A stretch of 64,000 nucleotides of DNA, taken from NCBI RefSeq assembly GCF_020873875.1, contig NZ_JAHWGU010000010.1:124001-188000 (forward strand), in the 5' to 3' direction. The translations under genes were made by a program, and so were the position numbers. The DNA comes from Actinoplanes sp. DH11. Its GTDB lineage: Bacteria; Actinomycetota; Actinomycetes; Mycobacteriales; Micromonosporaceae. Positions 9,447-17,809 of the stretch are shown here, one piece after another (the first letter of the stretch is position 1; each line of letters opens with the position of its first letter). The notes below the pieces were generated by a model that searched no databases, was not told the origin of the DNA, and worked only from the letters and a program-made list of their open reading frames with translations.

Positions 9447-9518
9447 GCCCCCGTAGCTCAGGGGATAGAGCGTCGCCCTCCGGAGGCGAAAGCGCAGGTT
9501 CGAATCCTGCCGGGGGCA
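9447..9518 (+). tRNA. tRNA-Arg (anticodon CCG)
   Basis: A full cloverleaf folds from the sequence. The acceptor arm pairs GCCCCCG with CGGGGGC. The D stem is GCTC/GAGC, the anticodon stem TCGCC/GGCGA, and the T stem GCAGG/CCTGC with loop TTCGAAT. The anticodon loop CTCCGGA gives anticodon CCG, reading CGG arginine codons, which are very common in this genome. The discriminator is A, and CCA is not encoded. It lies near argS on the opposite strand. Confidence 0.97.
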
Positions 9519-9524
9519 CGAGCT

Positions 9525-9568
9525 CGAGCGATCTATGTCCGCTGAAAAGCGCGGACCTGGGTCGCTCG
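9525..9568 (+). other. Two-part RNA stem directly after tRNA-Arg
   Basis: An outer 7-bp stem (CGAGCGA with TCGCTCG) encloses an inner 6-bp stem (GTCCGC with GCGGAC) and its loop. The structure begins 6 nt after the tRNA and could act in 3' processing or pausing. Confidence 0.5.
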
Positions 9569-9576
9569 TCTTGCTT

Positions 9577-9597
9577 TCTGGGGGCCGAGCCCCCAGA
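9577..9597 (+). terminator. Terminator-like hairpin downstream of tRNA-Arg
   Basis: A perfect 9-bp stem (TCTGGGGGC/GCCCCCAGA) closes a CGA loop. No T tract follows, but isolated strong stems end transcripts in many high-GC actinomycetes. It probably ends the tRNA transcript. Confidence 0.6.
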
Positions 9598-10071
9598 CCC
9601 CGCGGTGCGGTGGGGGCGCTTCTTGCGTCGGTTGCTGCCCTGTGGTGGGGTTTCCCTGGGGCTTGGCGCCCCGGAAGCATGTTCGGGTGCGGGGTGGTGG
9701 GTCTGTTGCGGTTGTTCGGGCCTACCGTGAGGACCGCCTCTGCCGGGATTGTTCTGCTGGCGTTCGCGCTGGCCGTGTGTCACCGCTCCGGAAGCCGCAC
9801 GCCAGGCGCCTAAACCTTCGCGTCCTGGGCGGTGTTGATCTGCTAGCGCTACGAAATTGCGGTTTAAGCCCCATGATCATCGCGATGTTGTAGCGCTGGC
9901 AGATCGATATCTCGCCGGGGATGGCGTGTCTGGCGTCATCGGGGCGGGAAGCGGGACGTGGGGTTGATGCGGGCGGTGTCGGATGGGCGGCGATGGGGTT
10001 CCAAGCCCATGGAGCCAGCTCCGCCGCGCGCCGCACTCACCGGCGGCCGCACTCCAGGACCGCCGCCTTCC
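9598..10071. other. Non-coding, degraded interval
   Basis: No reading frame here resembles a protein: the short open frames change composition along their length and lack ribosome sites. The interval holds one copy of a 75-bp palindromic element (described separately) and otherwise low-information G/T-rich sequence. It leads into an oxidoreductase remnant, which fits a region undergoing decay. Confidence 0.6.
9834..9908. repeat. 75-bp interspersed palindrome, copy 1
   Basis: The outer arms are GTTGATCTGCTAGCGCTAC (9834-9852) and GTAGCGCTGGCAGATCGAT (9890-9908), inverted repeats with one internal mismatch and frayed ends. The core includes CCCCATGATCAT. A second copy of identical length lies at 44994-45068, with its core in the opposite orientation. 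The A/T-rich CTAG-containing motif stands out against the local high-GC background. It encodes nothing obvious. Confidence 0.8.
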
Positions 10072-10341
10072 TTGACTGTGGTCGACGCCGCTGGCGAGCG
10101 GTATTCGTACGCCGGCCGGCACTTCCGCCTCCAGGACGCCCCCGCCCTGCCCGAACCGGTGCAGGAACCCGGCCCACCGGTGATCGTCGGTGGCCGTGGC
10201 TGCCGGCGCACGCCCGAGCTGGCTGCCCGCGTCGCCCGGCTAGTTCAACCTGCCGTTCACCCCGCTCGCGCAGAGCGCCGACCTCCGGGGCCGGGTCCGC
10301 GAGGCCTGCGCGAAGCACGGAGCGAACGGACCCGCCCGTCA
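10072..10341 (+). pseudogene. Remnant of an F420-dependent luciferase-like oxidoreductase
   Basis: A frame starting at about 10072 reads LTVVDAAGERYSYAGRHF, then RLQDAPALPEPVQEPGPP, VIVGG and RTPELAARVA. This is the C-terminal half of LLM-class (bacterial luciferase-like) monooxygenases. Near 10236-10246 the frame breaks, and the family sequence resumes in another frame as FNLPFTPLAQSADLRGRVREACAKHG. Both ends are missing: there is no N-terminal half, start codon or complete C-terminus. It is a frameshifted fragment of about 90 codons, evidence of gene decay between tRNA-Arg and the next gene. Confidence 0.75.
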
Positions 10342-10371
10342 GCGAACGGTCGGCCCGTCAGCGAACGGCCG
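10334..10371. repeat. 19-bp tandem repeat, two copies, at glycosyltransferase 3' end
   Basis: The unit GCCCGTCAGCGAACGGTCG occurs at 10334-10352 and again, with one change, at 10353-10371. It abuts the stop codon (10372-10374) of the minus-strand glycosyltransferase gene. Several other genes in the window also end in a short tandem repeat. Confidence 0.75.
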
Positions 10372-12339
10372 TCACGGCAGGTCGCCGCGGAGGATGCGGG
10401 CCAGGTAGGACTCGCTGCGCAGCTCGTGCGGCTGGTACTTGTAGCGCAGCTTGTGCGCGAACGAGCCCTCCATCACGGTCTGGTACATGTCCGGGTCGTA
10501 CGACTCCAGCATCACCGTCTGCAGGGCGTGCGGCGGTTTCGAGTTCAGTCGCAACCCGGCGTCCCACTCGGCACGGAACCGGTCGTCGAGGTGGTAAAGC
10601 ATCTCGAAGACGTGGTGCATCAGGAAGTAGTCGATCAGCTCGCCGCGCTTCTCCCACCAGAGGAAGCAGGCGGCCCGCCACAGGTGGATCACGTAGCTGC
10701 CCGGTCGCGCGGCAAGGAACCAGCTGGAGATGTACGGCCCGGTGTAGTTGAACGCGAACACGCTGCTGCGCTCCAGCGCCCTGGTGATGTGCGGGCGCAG
10801 CGGCTCGGAGACCAGGCAGGTGCCGTCCACCCAGATCCCGCCGAACTTCTCCAGCAGCAGCAACCGGAGCAGGTCGGAGAAGTGGGTGCGGTTGCCGTCC
10901 AGCGCCTCCATCAGACCGCCGGGCACGTCCACATAGGCGCTGATGTTGGCGTCGGTCAGCTCGTGCACCCGGTTGCCGGGGTTGTTCTCCTTCAGCGCGG
11001 CCAGGCAGGCCCGCACCACCGGCGGCGCCGCCTCGAAACCCTGCGCCCAGTAGACGAAGATCGGCTGGTCGAAGGTGCTCGTCACCGGCCGGGCCAGGCG
11101 CTGCTCGGCCTGGGTGCGGATCTGACCCAGGTGCTCGGCGACGAAGACGCCCAGTTCGCGGCGGGCGCCGTAGGACTTGACGTCGAGGTCGAGCACGGCC
11201 GGGCCGTCGAACGGCAGCTTGGTGTCGTGCACCAGGGCCGCCCGCGACGTCCGCTTGCTGTCCTCACGCCGCTTCAGCTTGTCGTAGGCGAAGGCGAGCG
11301 CGTAACCCCGCTCGTACGCCTCCGGTTTGGCGTTCACCGCGGTGCGCAGCAGTTTCTCGGCGGCCGCCCACTTGTGTTCGGCGAGGGCGAGGCGGCCCAG
11401 CTCGTACGACGCTTCGCCGTCCGGGTCGCCGGCCTTGACCATTTTGCGCAGCGCCTTGGCCGCCGCCTCCCGGTCGCCCCGGGCCAGCGCGATGCGTGCC
11501 GTGGTCAGCCGGTCCCCGGGCAGGTGCCGGCGCAGGTAGGCGGCTTCCTCCTCGAGCCCGGCGCGGGCCAGCCGGACCGCTGCCGCGGCGATCTCGGCCG
11601 GCGTGGCACCCTCGGCGATCCGCAGGGTGCGGCGGGCCGGCGAGGCGTCCGGTTCACCGGTCCAGGCGTGGGTGTGGAACGTGTCGTCCGGAGTGGACCC
11701 GTCGAAGTGGTCGACCGGAACCCCGGTCTCGGTGAGCGTGTAGTCGTACCAGTAGACGGTGCCGTTGCCCGCGGACATGCCGCTGTGCAGGCGGATCCAG
11801 GCGCCCTTCGCGGACGCCGGAATGGTGAACGTCACACTGATCCGGTGGTGGCCGTGCTCGTTGGGCGCGGCTGCGGACTGGGCGAGCGTCCACTTCACCG
11901 CCTCGTCGACGATGCAGCCGGGGATGAGGCGCAGCGCCGCGGCGTTGAGCGTGCCGGTGAGCGGCTCGTCCAGGTAGACCGAGACGCTCGCCGTGTAGGT
12001 GCCGCCCGCGCGCATGCCGAGACGGAACTGGCCGGGGGCGTTGCGGCCGCCCGGTGCGATGTGCGTGTCGTTGTTGCCGCCGACCCCTTCGACGCGCGCG
12101 CCGCGCACCCCGGGCAGACCCGGGACCTCGGTGAACTCGCACGAGTTGTGGGAGTGGACGTAGACGCCACCGGCTTCGAACGGCCGGTCCGGCGCGCCCC
12201 GGAAACCGGGGTCGGGCACCAGGTTGATCACTTCGGGGGCGACCGGCGGTGGGGGCGGCGGGGTGGGACGCAACCGGCGGCGAGCCGCGGCCCGGACCCG
12301 GGCCAGCCTGCTTCGGAGGGTGTTCGCAGTCGCCGTCAT
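10372..12339 (-). CDS. Multidomain glycosyltransferase (Caps_synth/GT32-like) with TPR and carbohydrate-binding-like regions
   Basis: A 655-residue protein in three parts. After a basic N-terminus and a run of prolines (about residues 25-35), residues 40-230 look like a beta-sandwich carbohydrate-binding module (NLVPDPGFRG, WIRLHSGMSAGNGTVYWYDY). Residues 240-400 are helical TPR-like repeats (GEASYELGRLALAEHKWAAAEKLL). The C-terminal third is a capsular-polysaccharide/OCH1-type sugar transferase (IFVYWAQGFEAAPPVVRACL, then HFSDLLRLLLLEKFGGIWVDGT). The VDGT corresponds to the region of the DXD motif. The ATG at 12339 follows AAAGGGA at proper spacing; the frame extends to 12390 without a ribosome site. 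No other polysaccharide genes flank it, so the acceptor is unknown. Confidence 0.8.
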   Translation of the reverse strand: MTATANTLRSRLARVRAAARRRLRPTPPPPPPVAPEVINLVPDPGFRGAPDRPFEAGGVYVHSHNSCEFTEVPGLPGVRGARVEGVGGNNDTHIAPGGRNAPGQFRLGMRAGGTYTASVSVYLDEPLTGTLNAAALRLIPGCIVDEAVKWTLAQSAAAPNEHGHHRISVTFTIPASAKGAWIRLHSGMSAGNGTVYWYDYTLTETGVPVDHFDGSTPDDTFHTHAWTGEPDASPARRTLRIAEGATPAEIAAAAVRLARAGLEEEAAYLRRHLPGDRLTTARIALARGDREAAAKALRKMVKAGDPDGEASYELGRLALAEHKWAAAEKLLRTAVNAKPEAYERGYALAFAYDKLKRREDSKRTSRAALVHDTKLPFDGPAVLDLDVKSYGARRELGVFVAEHLGQIRTQAEQRLARPVTSTFDQPIFVYWAQGFEAAPPVVRACLAALKENNPGNRVHELTDANISAYVDVPGGLMEALDGNRTHFSDLLRLLLLEKFGGIWVDGTCLVSEPLRPHITRALERSSVFAFNYTGPYISSWFLAARPGSYVIHLWRAACFLWWEKRGELIDYFLMHHVFEMLYHLDDRFRAEWDAGLRLNSKPPHALQTVMLESYDPDMYQTVMEGSFAHKLRYKYQPHELRSESYLARILRGDLP

Positions 12340-12420
12340 CGATGTCCCTTTCGCCCGACGTTGCCGGTGCAGTTTAGCCACACCCTCCACGCTGCGTGAC
12401 GGCGAGGAATAGACATGTCC

Positions 12421-14121
12421 TCACAGAGGAAGCACCACGGCGGACGGACGGCCCGCGAAGCAGGTGATCGTCATCCGGTGCCGGGCCCGATCGCCGGTGA
12501 AGACCACGGACGTGGTCAGGGCCGGGCCGGGATCGACGCGCTCCACGACGAAGCCCGGCTCGGGCTCCCAGGCGACCAACTCGGCGCCGTCCTCGACGCA
12601 CCTGGCGAGCACCGCGCCGCCCCGCGACGCCAGGCGCGTGCCCTCCAGCGGTGGCGGTTCGGGCGACGGGGACGGGCTCGCTCCCGGGCTCGGCGACGTC
12701 GGCGCCGGTTCCGGTGCCGATCCGGACGCGCCGGAAGGTGACGGCACGGAGAGTGAGGGGAACGGGTCGGGAGCGGCCGGCTCCAGTGATCCACTCGGCT
12801 CTGCCGCCCGGCCGGACCGGGCGGCGGGCACCACCGAACGGGTGCCGGCCTTGTCGCCGGGCGCGGCGGACCTGACCCCGGGGGACGCGGCGACGGGCGG
12901 CACGACCGCGCCGGGTCGCGCCTCCGGTTCGCCGCCGGATTCCGGCCAGAGCGCGGGCAGGGCGACGAGCAAGGCCGCGGCCCCGATGCCGGTCAGGACT
13001 TTCCGGCGCTTCCACCACGGGGGTACGGGTTTCGCCCCATCACCGACCGCACCACCGCGTCCCGCCCGCACCGAGGCAACCGGCCCGGCCGTGGCACGCG
13101 AACCTGTCACCGGGACGGTGGCCTCCCGGAGCAGCGTGGTGCCGGCCTCCGCGATCGCCACCACGGCCGCCGGCGCCGGCGTGTGCTCGGCGTCGTCCAC
13201 GGCCGGTTGCGCGGCCGCCTCCGCCGCGTCCCCCAGCACCGCGGACGCTTCGGCGGCGTCACCCAGCACCGCGGACGCCTCGGCCGCGTCCGGGCGGTCG
13301 GCGGGGTTCTTCGCCAGGCAGCGGTCGACCAGGTCGGCGATCACGTCCGGCACGCCGGGCAGGGCGGGCAGCGGCGCCGGCTCCAGGTAGACGTGCGCGC
13401 TCAGCATCTGCGTGGTGGTCTCCACGCTCCACGGCGCCATGCCGGCGAGCAGGCGGTAGAGCAGCACGCCGAGCGCGTACATGTCGGAGGCGGGCTCGAT
13501 GGCGCCGCCGGTGAGACGCTCCGGAGCGAGGTAGGCGGGGGTGCCGAGCAGGGCGTCCTCGGGCGAGGCCGGTCCGGCGACCGCGGCGATGCCGAAGTCC
13601 ACGACCTTGGCACCGGTGGGGGTGACCATGACGTTGGCGAGTTTGATGTCGCGGTGCACGAGGCCGTCCTCGTGTGCCACCGCCAGCGCCGCAGCGATTT
13701 CCCCGCAGATCCGGAAAACGGTACGCGGCGGGACCGGCCCGCGCGCCACCCGTTGCTGCAACGTCGGCCCATTGATCAATTCCATGACCACGTACGGGAC
13801 CGGGCGGCCGTTCTCCTCGGATTCGCCGAAGTCGTAGATCTGCGCGATGTTCGGGTGCGAAAGGGTCGCCGCGGCCCGGGCCTCGTGCAGGATCTGGGAC
13901 CGGAACCGTTCCTCGCCCGCATATCGACCGGCCAGCACCTTCACCGCGACCGGACGGCCGAGCACCTCGTCCAGCGCCCGCCAGACCACTGCCATCCCGC
14001 CACGGCCGAGTTCGTTCAGCAAGCGGTACCGGCCGCCGAGTTTCTGGTCCTCCTCCACCCGACGCAGTGTGCCGAAAGGCGCGGGAAATAGCACATCCAG
14101 AAAACCTCGAACGCGATTCAC
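12421..14121 (-). CDS. Transmembrane Ser/Thr protein kinase (PknB-like)
   Basis: A 566-residue membrane kinase. The kinase domain has a glycine loop ELGRGGMAVVW (about 38-47), the ATP lysine in VAVKVL (K61), catalytic loop HRDIKLANVM, DFGIA and GTPAYLAPE. All catalytic residues are present. Two copies of the 10-residue unit ASAVLGDAAE follow the kinase domain. A single membrane helix (VLTGIGAAALLVALPALW) leads to a Pro/Ser-rich outside stalk and a short C-terminal domain (CVEDGAELVAWEPEPGFVVE), perhaps a ligand-binding module. No PASTA repeats are seen. Start is GTG at 14121 with a weak GGAAA upstream; a later GTG at 14058 is possible. It stands alone, without a neighbouring phosphatase or cell-wall cluster. 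Confidence 0.93.
   Translation of the reverse strand: MNRVRGFLDVLFPAPFGTLRRVEEDQKLGGRYRLLNELGRGGMAVVWRALDEVLGRPVAVKVLAGRYAGEERFRSQILHEARAAATLSHPNIAQIYDFGESEENGRPVPYVVMELINGPTLQQRVARGPVPPRTVFRICGEIAAALAVAHEDGLVHRDIKLANVMVTPTGAKVVDFGIAAVAGPASPEDALLGTPAYLAPERLTGGAIEPASDMYALGVLLYRLLAGMAPWSVETTTQMLSAHVYLEPAPLPALPGVPDVIADLVDRCLAKNPADRPDAAEASAVLGDAAEASAVLGDAAEAAAQPAVDDAEHTPAPAAVVAIAEAGTTLLREATVPVTGSRATAGPVASVRAGRGGAVGDGAKPVPPWWKRRKVLTGIGAAALLVALPALWPESGGEPEARPGAVVPPVAASPGVRSAAPGDKAGTRSVVPAARSGRAAEPSGSLEPAAPDPFPSLSVPSPSGASGSAPEPAPTSPSPGASPSPSPEPPPLEGTRLASRGGAVLARCVEDGAELVAWEPEPGFVVERVDPGPALTTSVVFTGDRARHRMTITCFAGRPSAVVLPL
13226..13285. repeat. In-frame 30-bp tandem duplication inside kinase gene
   Basis: Two 30-bp copies start at 13226 and 13256, each with the core CCCAGCACCGCGGACGC. 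They encode the repeated decapeptide ASAVLGDAAE in the linker after the kinase domain. Few differences separate the copies, suggesting a recent slippage duplication that keeps the frame. Confidence 0.8.
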
Positions 14122-14292
14122 TTTTCATTTCCGGCCGCGTGCGCTCTTGTCATTGTTCAGGACCCGGCGAACGGTGCCGGCGCATTCACCCGCCGGGGTG
14201 ACGGCACACCGCGGCGAACCGCACGCCTCCCACCGGCCGTCCGCCGGGAACCGCACGCCTTCCCACCCACCGCCCCGCCGTAGAGTCGCCGC

Positions 14293-14736
14293 ATGAACAA
14301 CACCTGGCGTCAGCTGCCGCCACCGGCGCGGCCGATCGCCGCGGCCACGGCGGTGGCGGTGGCCGCGGTGCGGGCGGGCGACGAGCCGGGCGGCGACCTG
14401 GCCGCGCTGGACCCGGCGCAGACCGGGCTGATCCTCGGCACGGTGGTGCGCCTGCTCCTGGAGGACGGGCACCCGGACGGGCTCGCCGCCGACGACGTGC
14501 GTACCGCACTGGCCTCCTGCGTGCGCTCCTGGCCGGCGGCCGATCCGCAGGTGGTGCTGTGGCTGCTCGCCGGCGCTCTCGGCGTGCTCGACGAGGACGG
14601 CGCGCCGGCCCCGAAGCCGGATGTGCTGGCCCGGCACGCGATCGCCCTGATCGACGACCTGCTCGCCGGCCGTCCGGTGGAGCCGTGGCTGACCGCCGCC
14701 CTGGGTGAGATCCAGCGCACTCAACAGGGCGAGTAA
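14293..14736 (+). CDS. Hypothetical protein, Ala/Leu-rich, 147 residues
   Basis: I do not recognise a family. The 147-residue product is predicted helical, acidic and soluble, with regular hydrophobic spacing (GLILGTVVRLLLEDG, VVLWLLAGALGVLDEDG) and no membrane helix or signal peptide. Codon use matches its neighbours. It diverges from the Ser/Thr kinase gene, with a 171-bp interval holding a 32-bp-spaced direct repeat (GAACCGCACGCC at 14216 and 14248). Its TAA stop is only 4 nt before the palindromic operator of the next gene. Confidence 0.75.
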   Translation: MNNTWRQLPPPARPIAAATAVAVAAVRAGDEPGGDLAALDPAQTGLILGTVVRLLLEDGHPDGLAADDVRTALASCVRSWPAADPQVVLWLLAGALGVLDEDGAPAPKPDVLARHAIALIDDLLAGRPVEPWLTAALGEIQRTQQGE

Positions 14737-14740
14737 AACT

Positions 14741-14755
14741 TTGCAGCAACTGCAA
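14741..14755. promoter_or_regulatory. Palindromic operator upstream of TetR-MFS pair
   Basis: TTGCAGCAACTGCAA is a perfect inverted repeat: TTGCAG and CTGCAA around CAA, flanked by A/T runs. It lies 22 bp before the TetR start, where an autorepressor site is expected. Being the only such perfect dyad there, it is the best candidate site for the TetR protein. Confidence 0.65.
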
Positions 14756-14776
14756 TTTTCTCGGTAGCCTCGTCGG

Positions 14777-15430
14777 GTGCTCCCCGCCGATCACCCTGCC
14801 GACCACCCGACCGGCCGCCGCGAGGCCAAGCGCCGGCAGACCCGCCTCGACCTGATCACGGCCGCGCTGCGCCTGACCGACGAGCGCGGTGCCGACCGGG
14901 TCACGGTCGACGAGATCGCCACTGCGGCCGGGGTCTCGCCGCGGACGTTCTTCAACTACTTCGCCACCAAGGAGGACGCCCTCGTCGGCGACCCCTTGGA
15001 GGGCTGTGACCTGCGCGAGCTGCTGCTCGGCACAGCGCCGGACAAGCCGCTGCTGGAGGCCCTGCTGGACGCGCTGGACCCGGTGTTCGAGCAGATCCAC
15101 GACAACCGCGAGCAGTGGCTGCTGCGGATGCGGGTGATCGAGAACAACCCGCAGCTGCTGCCGTTGCTGATCGCCGCGGCCGCCGCCGCCGAGCAGCAGT
15201 TCACCGCCGCTGTTGCCGAGCGCGCCGGCCTGCCCGCCGACCACCCGTTCCCGGCTGTCGCGGCCGCGGTCACGAACGCCGCCGTGCGGGTGGCCGTCTT
15301 CCGCTGGGCCGCCGAGGACGCCGACGGCCGGTCCGGCACCGACGGACGCCCCCTCACCGACCACGTACGCGAAGCCTTCGGCATCCTTGCCGCCGGCCTG
15401 GTCACCACCGATTCGAGAAGGAACGTATGA
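14777..15430 (+). CDS. TetR-family transcriptional regulator
   Basis: A 217-residue repressor. The N-terminal DNA-binding domain (RRQTRLDLITAALRLTDERG, then VTVDEIATAAGVSPRTFFNYF) is canonical TetR, with GVSPRTFFNYFATKEDAL as recognition helix and following turn. The C-terminal ligand domain resembles the actinobacterial TetR_C_17-like group. It starts at GTG 14777. The MFS exporter gene overlaps its stop (ATGA), so this is the usual repressor-exporter pair, with the pump's substrate likely being the inducer. Confidence 0.93.
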   Translation: MLPADHPADHPTGRREAKRRQTRLDLITAALRLTDERGADRVTVDEIATAAGVSPRTFFNYFATKEDALVGDPLEGCDLRELLLGTAPDKPLLEALLDALDPVFEQIHDNREQWLLRMRVIENNPQLLPLLIAAAAAAEQQFTAAVAERAGLPADHPFPAVAAAVTNAAVRVAVFRWAAEDADGRSGTDGRPLTDHVREAFGILAAGLVTTDSRRNV

Positions 15431-17004
15431 CCACCACCCAACCCACCGACGAGGTCACCGAGTCCTCCGGTCAGATGTCGCGCCGCGAGGTCCTCCAGGC
15501 CCTCTCCGGCTTGCTGATCGGCATGTTCGTCAGCATTCTGGCCTCCACCGTGGTGGCCAACGCCCTGCCCCGGATCATCGCCGATCTGAACGGCAGCCAG
15601 TCCGTCTACACCTGGATCGTCACCGCCGAGCTCCTCGCCATGACGGCCACCGTCCCGCTCTGGGGCAAGATGGCCGACCTCTACAGCAAGAAGCTGCTGA
15701 TCCAGCTCTCGCTCGGCCTCTTCGTGCTCGGCTCGCTGGTCGCCGGCCTCACCCCGAACGTGGAGATCCTGCTGGTCAGCCGGATCGTGCAGGGCGTCGG
15801 CGCGGGCGGCATGACCGCGCTCTCGCTGATCGTGATGGCCGCGATGATCCCGCCTCGGGAACTGGGCCGTTACTCGGGCATCTTCGGCGCCGTGTTCGGC
15901 GTCGGCACCATCGCCGGCCCGCTGATCGGCGGCGTCCTGGTGGACACCTCCTGGCTCGGCTGGCGCTGGTGCTTCCTGATCGGCGTGCCGTTCTCGCTCA
16001 TCGCGATCGCGCTGCTCCAGAAGACGCTGCACCTGCCCGCCGTGCACCGCAAGGAGACCAGCATCGACTGGCTCGGCGCGCTGCTCATCACCGGTGGCGT
16101 CAGCACCCTGCTGATCTGGTCGACGCTGGCCGGCGAGCACTTCGACTGGGCGTCCTGGCAGACCGCCGCCCTGGTCGCCGGCGGTCTCGTGCTGCTGGCC
16201 CTGGCGGTCCTGGTCGAGTCCAAGGCCAAGGAACCGATCATCCCGCTGGGGATCTTCCGGCACCGGACGGTCACCCTGTCCATCGTCGCCAGCGTCCTGG
16301 TCGGCGTCGCGATGTTCGGCGGCACCGTCTTCCTCTCCCAGTACTTCCAGATCTCGCTGGGCAAGTCACCGACCGTCGCCGGCCTGATGGGCCTGCCGAT
16401 GGTGTTCGGCCTGCTGATCTCGTCGACGGTGGCCGGTCAGCTGATCACCAAGTACGGCCGGTGGAAGGGCTACCTGGTGGCCGGCTCGATCGTGATGACC
16501 GTCGGCATGCTGCTGCTCAGCACCATCGGGGCGGACACCAGTGTGCTGCTGCTCTCGGTCTACATGGCGGTGCTCGGCATCGGCGTCGGCCTGCTCATGC
16601 AGAACCTGGTGCTGGCCGCGCAGAACGACGTACCGGCGGCCGAGCTCGGCGCCACCACCTCGGCGCTGACCTTCTTCCGCAGCATGGGCGGTTCGATCGG
16701 CGTGAGCGCGCTCGGCGCGGTACTGACCCACCAGGTGACCTCACTCTTCACCGAGCGGTTCGGCGCGGCCGGCGACGGCGGCTCGGCCCAGGTGCCGGAC
16801 CTGTCGACGCTGCCGCCGGAGGCGCTCACCGTGGTGCAGGACATCTACGGCGAGGCCACGTCCGAGCTGTTCCTGGTCGGTGCGCCGATCGCGTTCCTGG
16901 CGATCATCGCGGTGGTCTTCATCAAGGAGAAGCCGCTCTCCACCCTCTCCGGTGACGAGCGTCGCCGGCAGGAGGAGGCGGCCGGGGCCGCCGCCCTGCA
17001 CTGA
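15427..17004 (+). CDS. MFS drug exporter, DHA2 (EmrB/QacA) family
   Basis: A 525-residue, probably 14-helix proton antiporter of the DHA2 type. It shows the motif-A-like loop LWGKMADLYSKK and motif C in GAVFGVGTIAGPLIGGVLVD. The ATG at 15427 overlaps the TetR stop by four bases, after AGAAGGAA. Such pairs export lipophilic antibiotics or dyes. The substrate here is unknown, and no biosynthetic genes are adjacent. Confidence 0.94.
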   Translation: MTTTQPTDEVTESSGQMSRREVLQALSGLLIGMFVSILASTVVANALPRIIADLNGSQSVYTWIVTAELLAMTATVPLWGKMADLYSKKLLIQLSLGLFVLGSLVAGLTPNVEILLVSRIVQGVGAGGMTALSLIVMAAMIPPRELGRYSGIFGAVFGVGTIAGPLIGGVLVDTSWLGWRWCFLIGVPFSLIAIALLQKTLHLPAVHRKETSIDWLGALLITGGVSTLLIWSTLAGEHFDWASWQTAALVAGGLVLLALAVLVESKAKEPIIPLGIFRHRTVTLSIVASVLVGVAMFGGTVFLSQYFQISLGKSPTVAGLMGLPMVFGLLISSTVAGQLITKYGRWKGYLVAGSIVMTVGMLLLSTIGADTSVLLLSVYMAVLGIGVGLLMQNLVLAAQNDVPAAELGATTSALTFFRSMGGSIGVSALGAVLTHQVTSLFTERFGAAGDGGSAQVPDLSTLPPEALTVVQDIYGEATSELFLVGAPIAFLAIIAVVFIKEKPLSTLSGDERRRQEEAAGAAALH

Positions 17005-17021
17005 CGGCCGGCGGCCCTCTG

Positions 17022-17357
17022 TCAGGCTCCGCGTGGCGCGTACATGATGACCGCCACGCCGGCCAGGCAGAGGGCCGCGCCGATCACGTCGAACCGGTCC
17101 GGTCGAAATCGGTCGACGACCATGCCCCAGATGAGTGAACCTGCCACGAAGACACCGCCGTAGGCGGCCAGGATCCGGCCGAAGTTGGGGTCGGGCTGCA
17201 GGGTGGCGACGAAACCGTACGCACCGAGCGCGACCACCCCCGCGCCGACGAAGAGCAGGCCGCGGTTCTCCCGGATGCCCTGCCACACCAGCCAGGCTCC
17301 GCCGATCTCGGCGAGTGCGGCGAGCAGGAAGAGCAGGATCGAGCGCAGCACCGTCAT
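17022..17357 (-). CDS. UPF0060 (YnfA) family membrane protein
   Basis: A 111-residue protein with four predicted membrane helices, matching the YnfA/UPF0060 family in length and signatures ([37 protein letters not shown]). YnfA proteins resemble small multidrug-resistance transporters; a transport role is inferred from the family only. It converges on the MFS gene with 17 nt between stops. Confidence 0.88.
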   Translation of the reverse strand: MTVLRSILLFLLAALAEIGGAWLVWQGIRENRGLLFVGAGVVALGAYGFVATLQPDPNFGRILAAYGGVFVAGSLIWGMVVDRFRPDRFDVIGAALCLAGVAVIMYAPRGA

Positions 17358-17452
17358 GACGGTGCAGTCTCGCAGGTGATGACGGTCCGGACGGGCGCGG
17401 GCCGGACCGTTCTACCGATGGCGGCCGGCGCGGCGCGGGCCGCCGGCGGCGG

Positions 17453-17809
17453 TCAGGACGGGCGCAGGCCGACCTGGGAGCGCGGCGACGGCGGTTCGGC
17501 GCAGCCGAGGAGCCCGACGAGGCCGGAGACCCAGAGCTGCCGGTACACCGTGGCGCTCGGGTGGCTCACCACCAGCTTGATGCCGCTGGCCGCGGCGGTG
17601 TGGAAGCAGGCGACCAGGATGCCGATCCCGATGCTGTCGATGAGCATCACCCGCTGCAGATCCAGACAGATCTTGCTGGGGGTCATGCTGGTCAGCACGT
17701 CGTTGACCGCGTCGCGCATCACATGCGCGTTGTCCAGGTCGATCTCGCCGCTAGGTGCGATCTCGACGGTCCCGTCGGCCAGCTGGCGGGTCGTGATCGG
17801 CAGATACAC
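17453..17809 (-). CDS. STAS-domain protein (anti-anti-sigma factor type)
   Basis: A 118-residue single STAS domain. The pattern IAPSGEIDLDNAHVMRDAV followed by ICLDLQRVMLIDSIGIGILV matches SpoIIAA/RsbV-like proteins, with the phosphorylatable serine in DSIGIG. Such proteins bind anti-sigma kinases when unphosphorylated. The start is set at GTG 17809 (VYLPITTRQ) after AAGAGGG; the frame is open far upstream but that part has shadow-like composition. No sigma factor or anti-sigma kinase is adjacent, so the partner is elsewhere. Confidence 0.85.
   Translation of the reverse strand: MYLPITTRQLADGTVEIAPSGEIDLDNAHVMRDAVNDVLTSMTPSKICLDLQRVMLIDSIGIGILVACFHTAAASGIKLVVSHPSATVYRQLWVSGLVGLLGCAEPPSPRSQVGLRPS

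Noticed and set aside
9535..9813. Open frame of 92 codons after tRNA-Arg
   Set aside because: It covers the RNA hairpins, has no ribosome site, and its composition is not protein-like.
12421..13390. Plus-strand open frames opposite the Ser/Thr kinase
   Set aside because: They are antisense shadows of a gene with all kinase motifs; high GC keeps opposite frames open.
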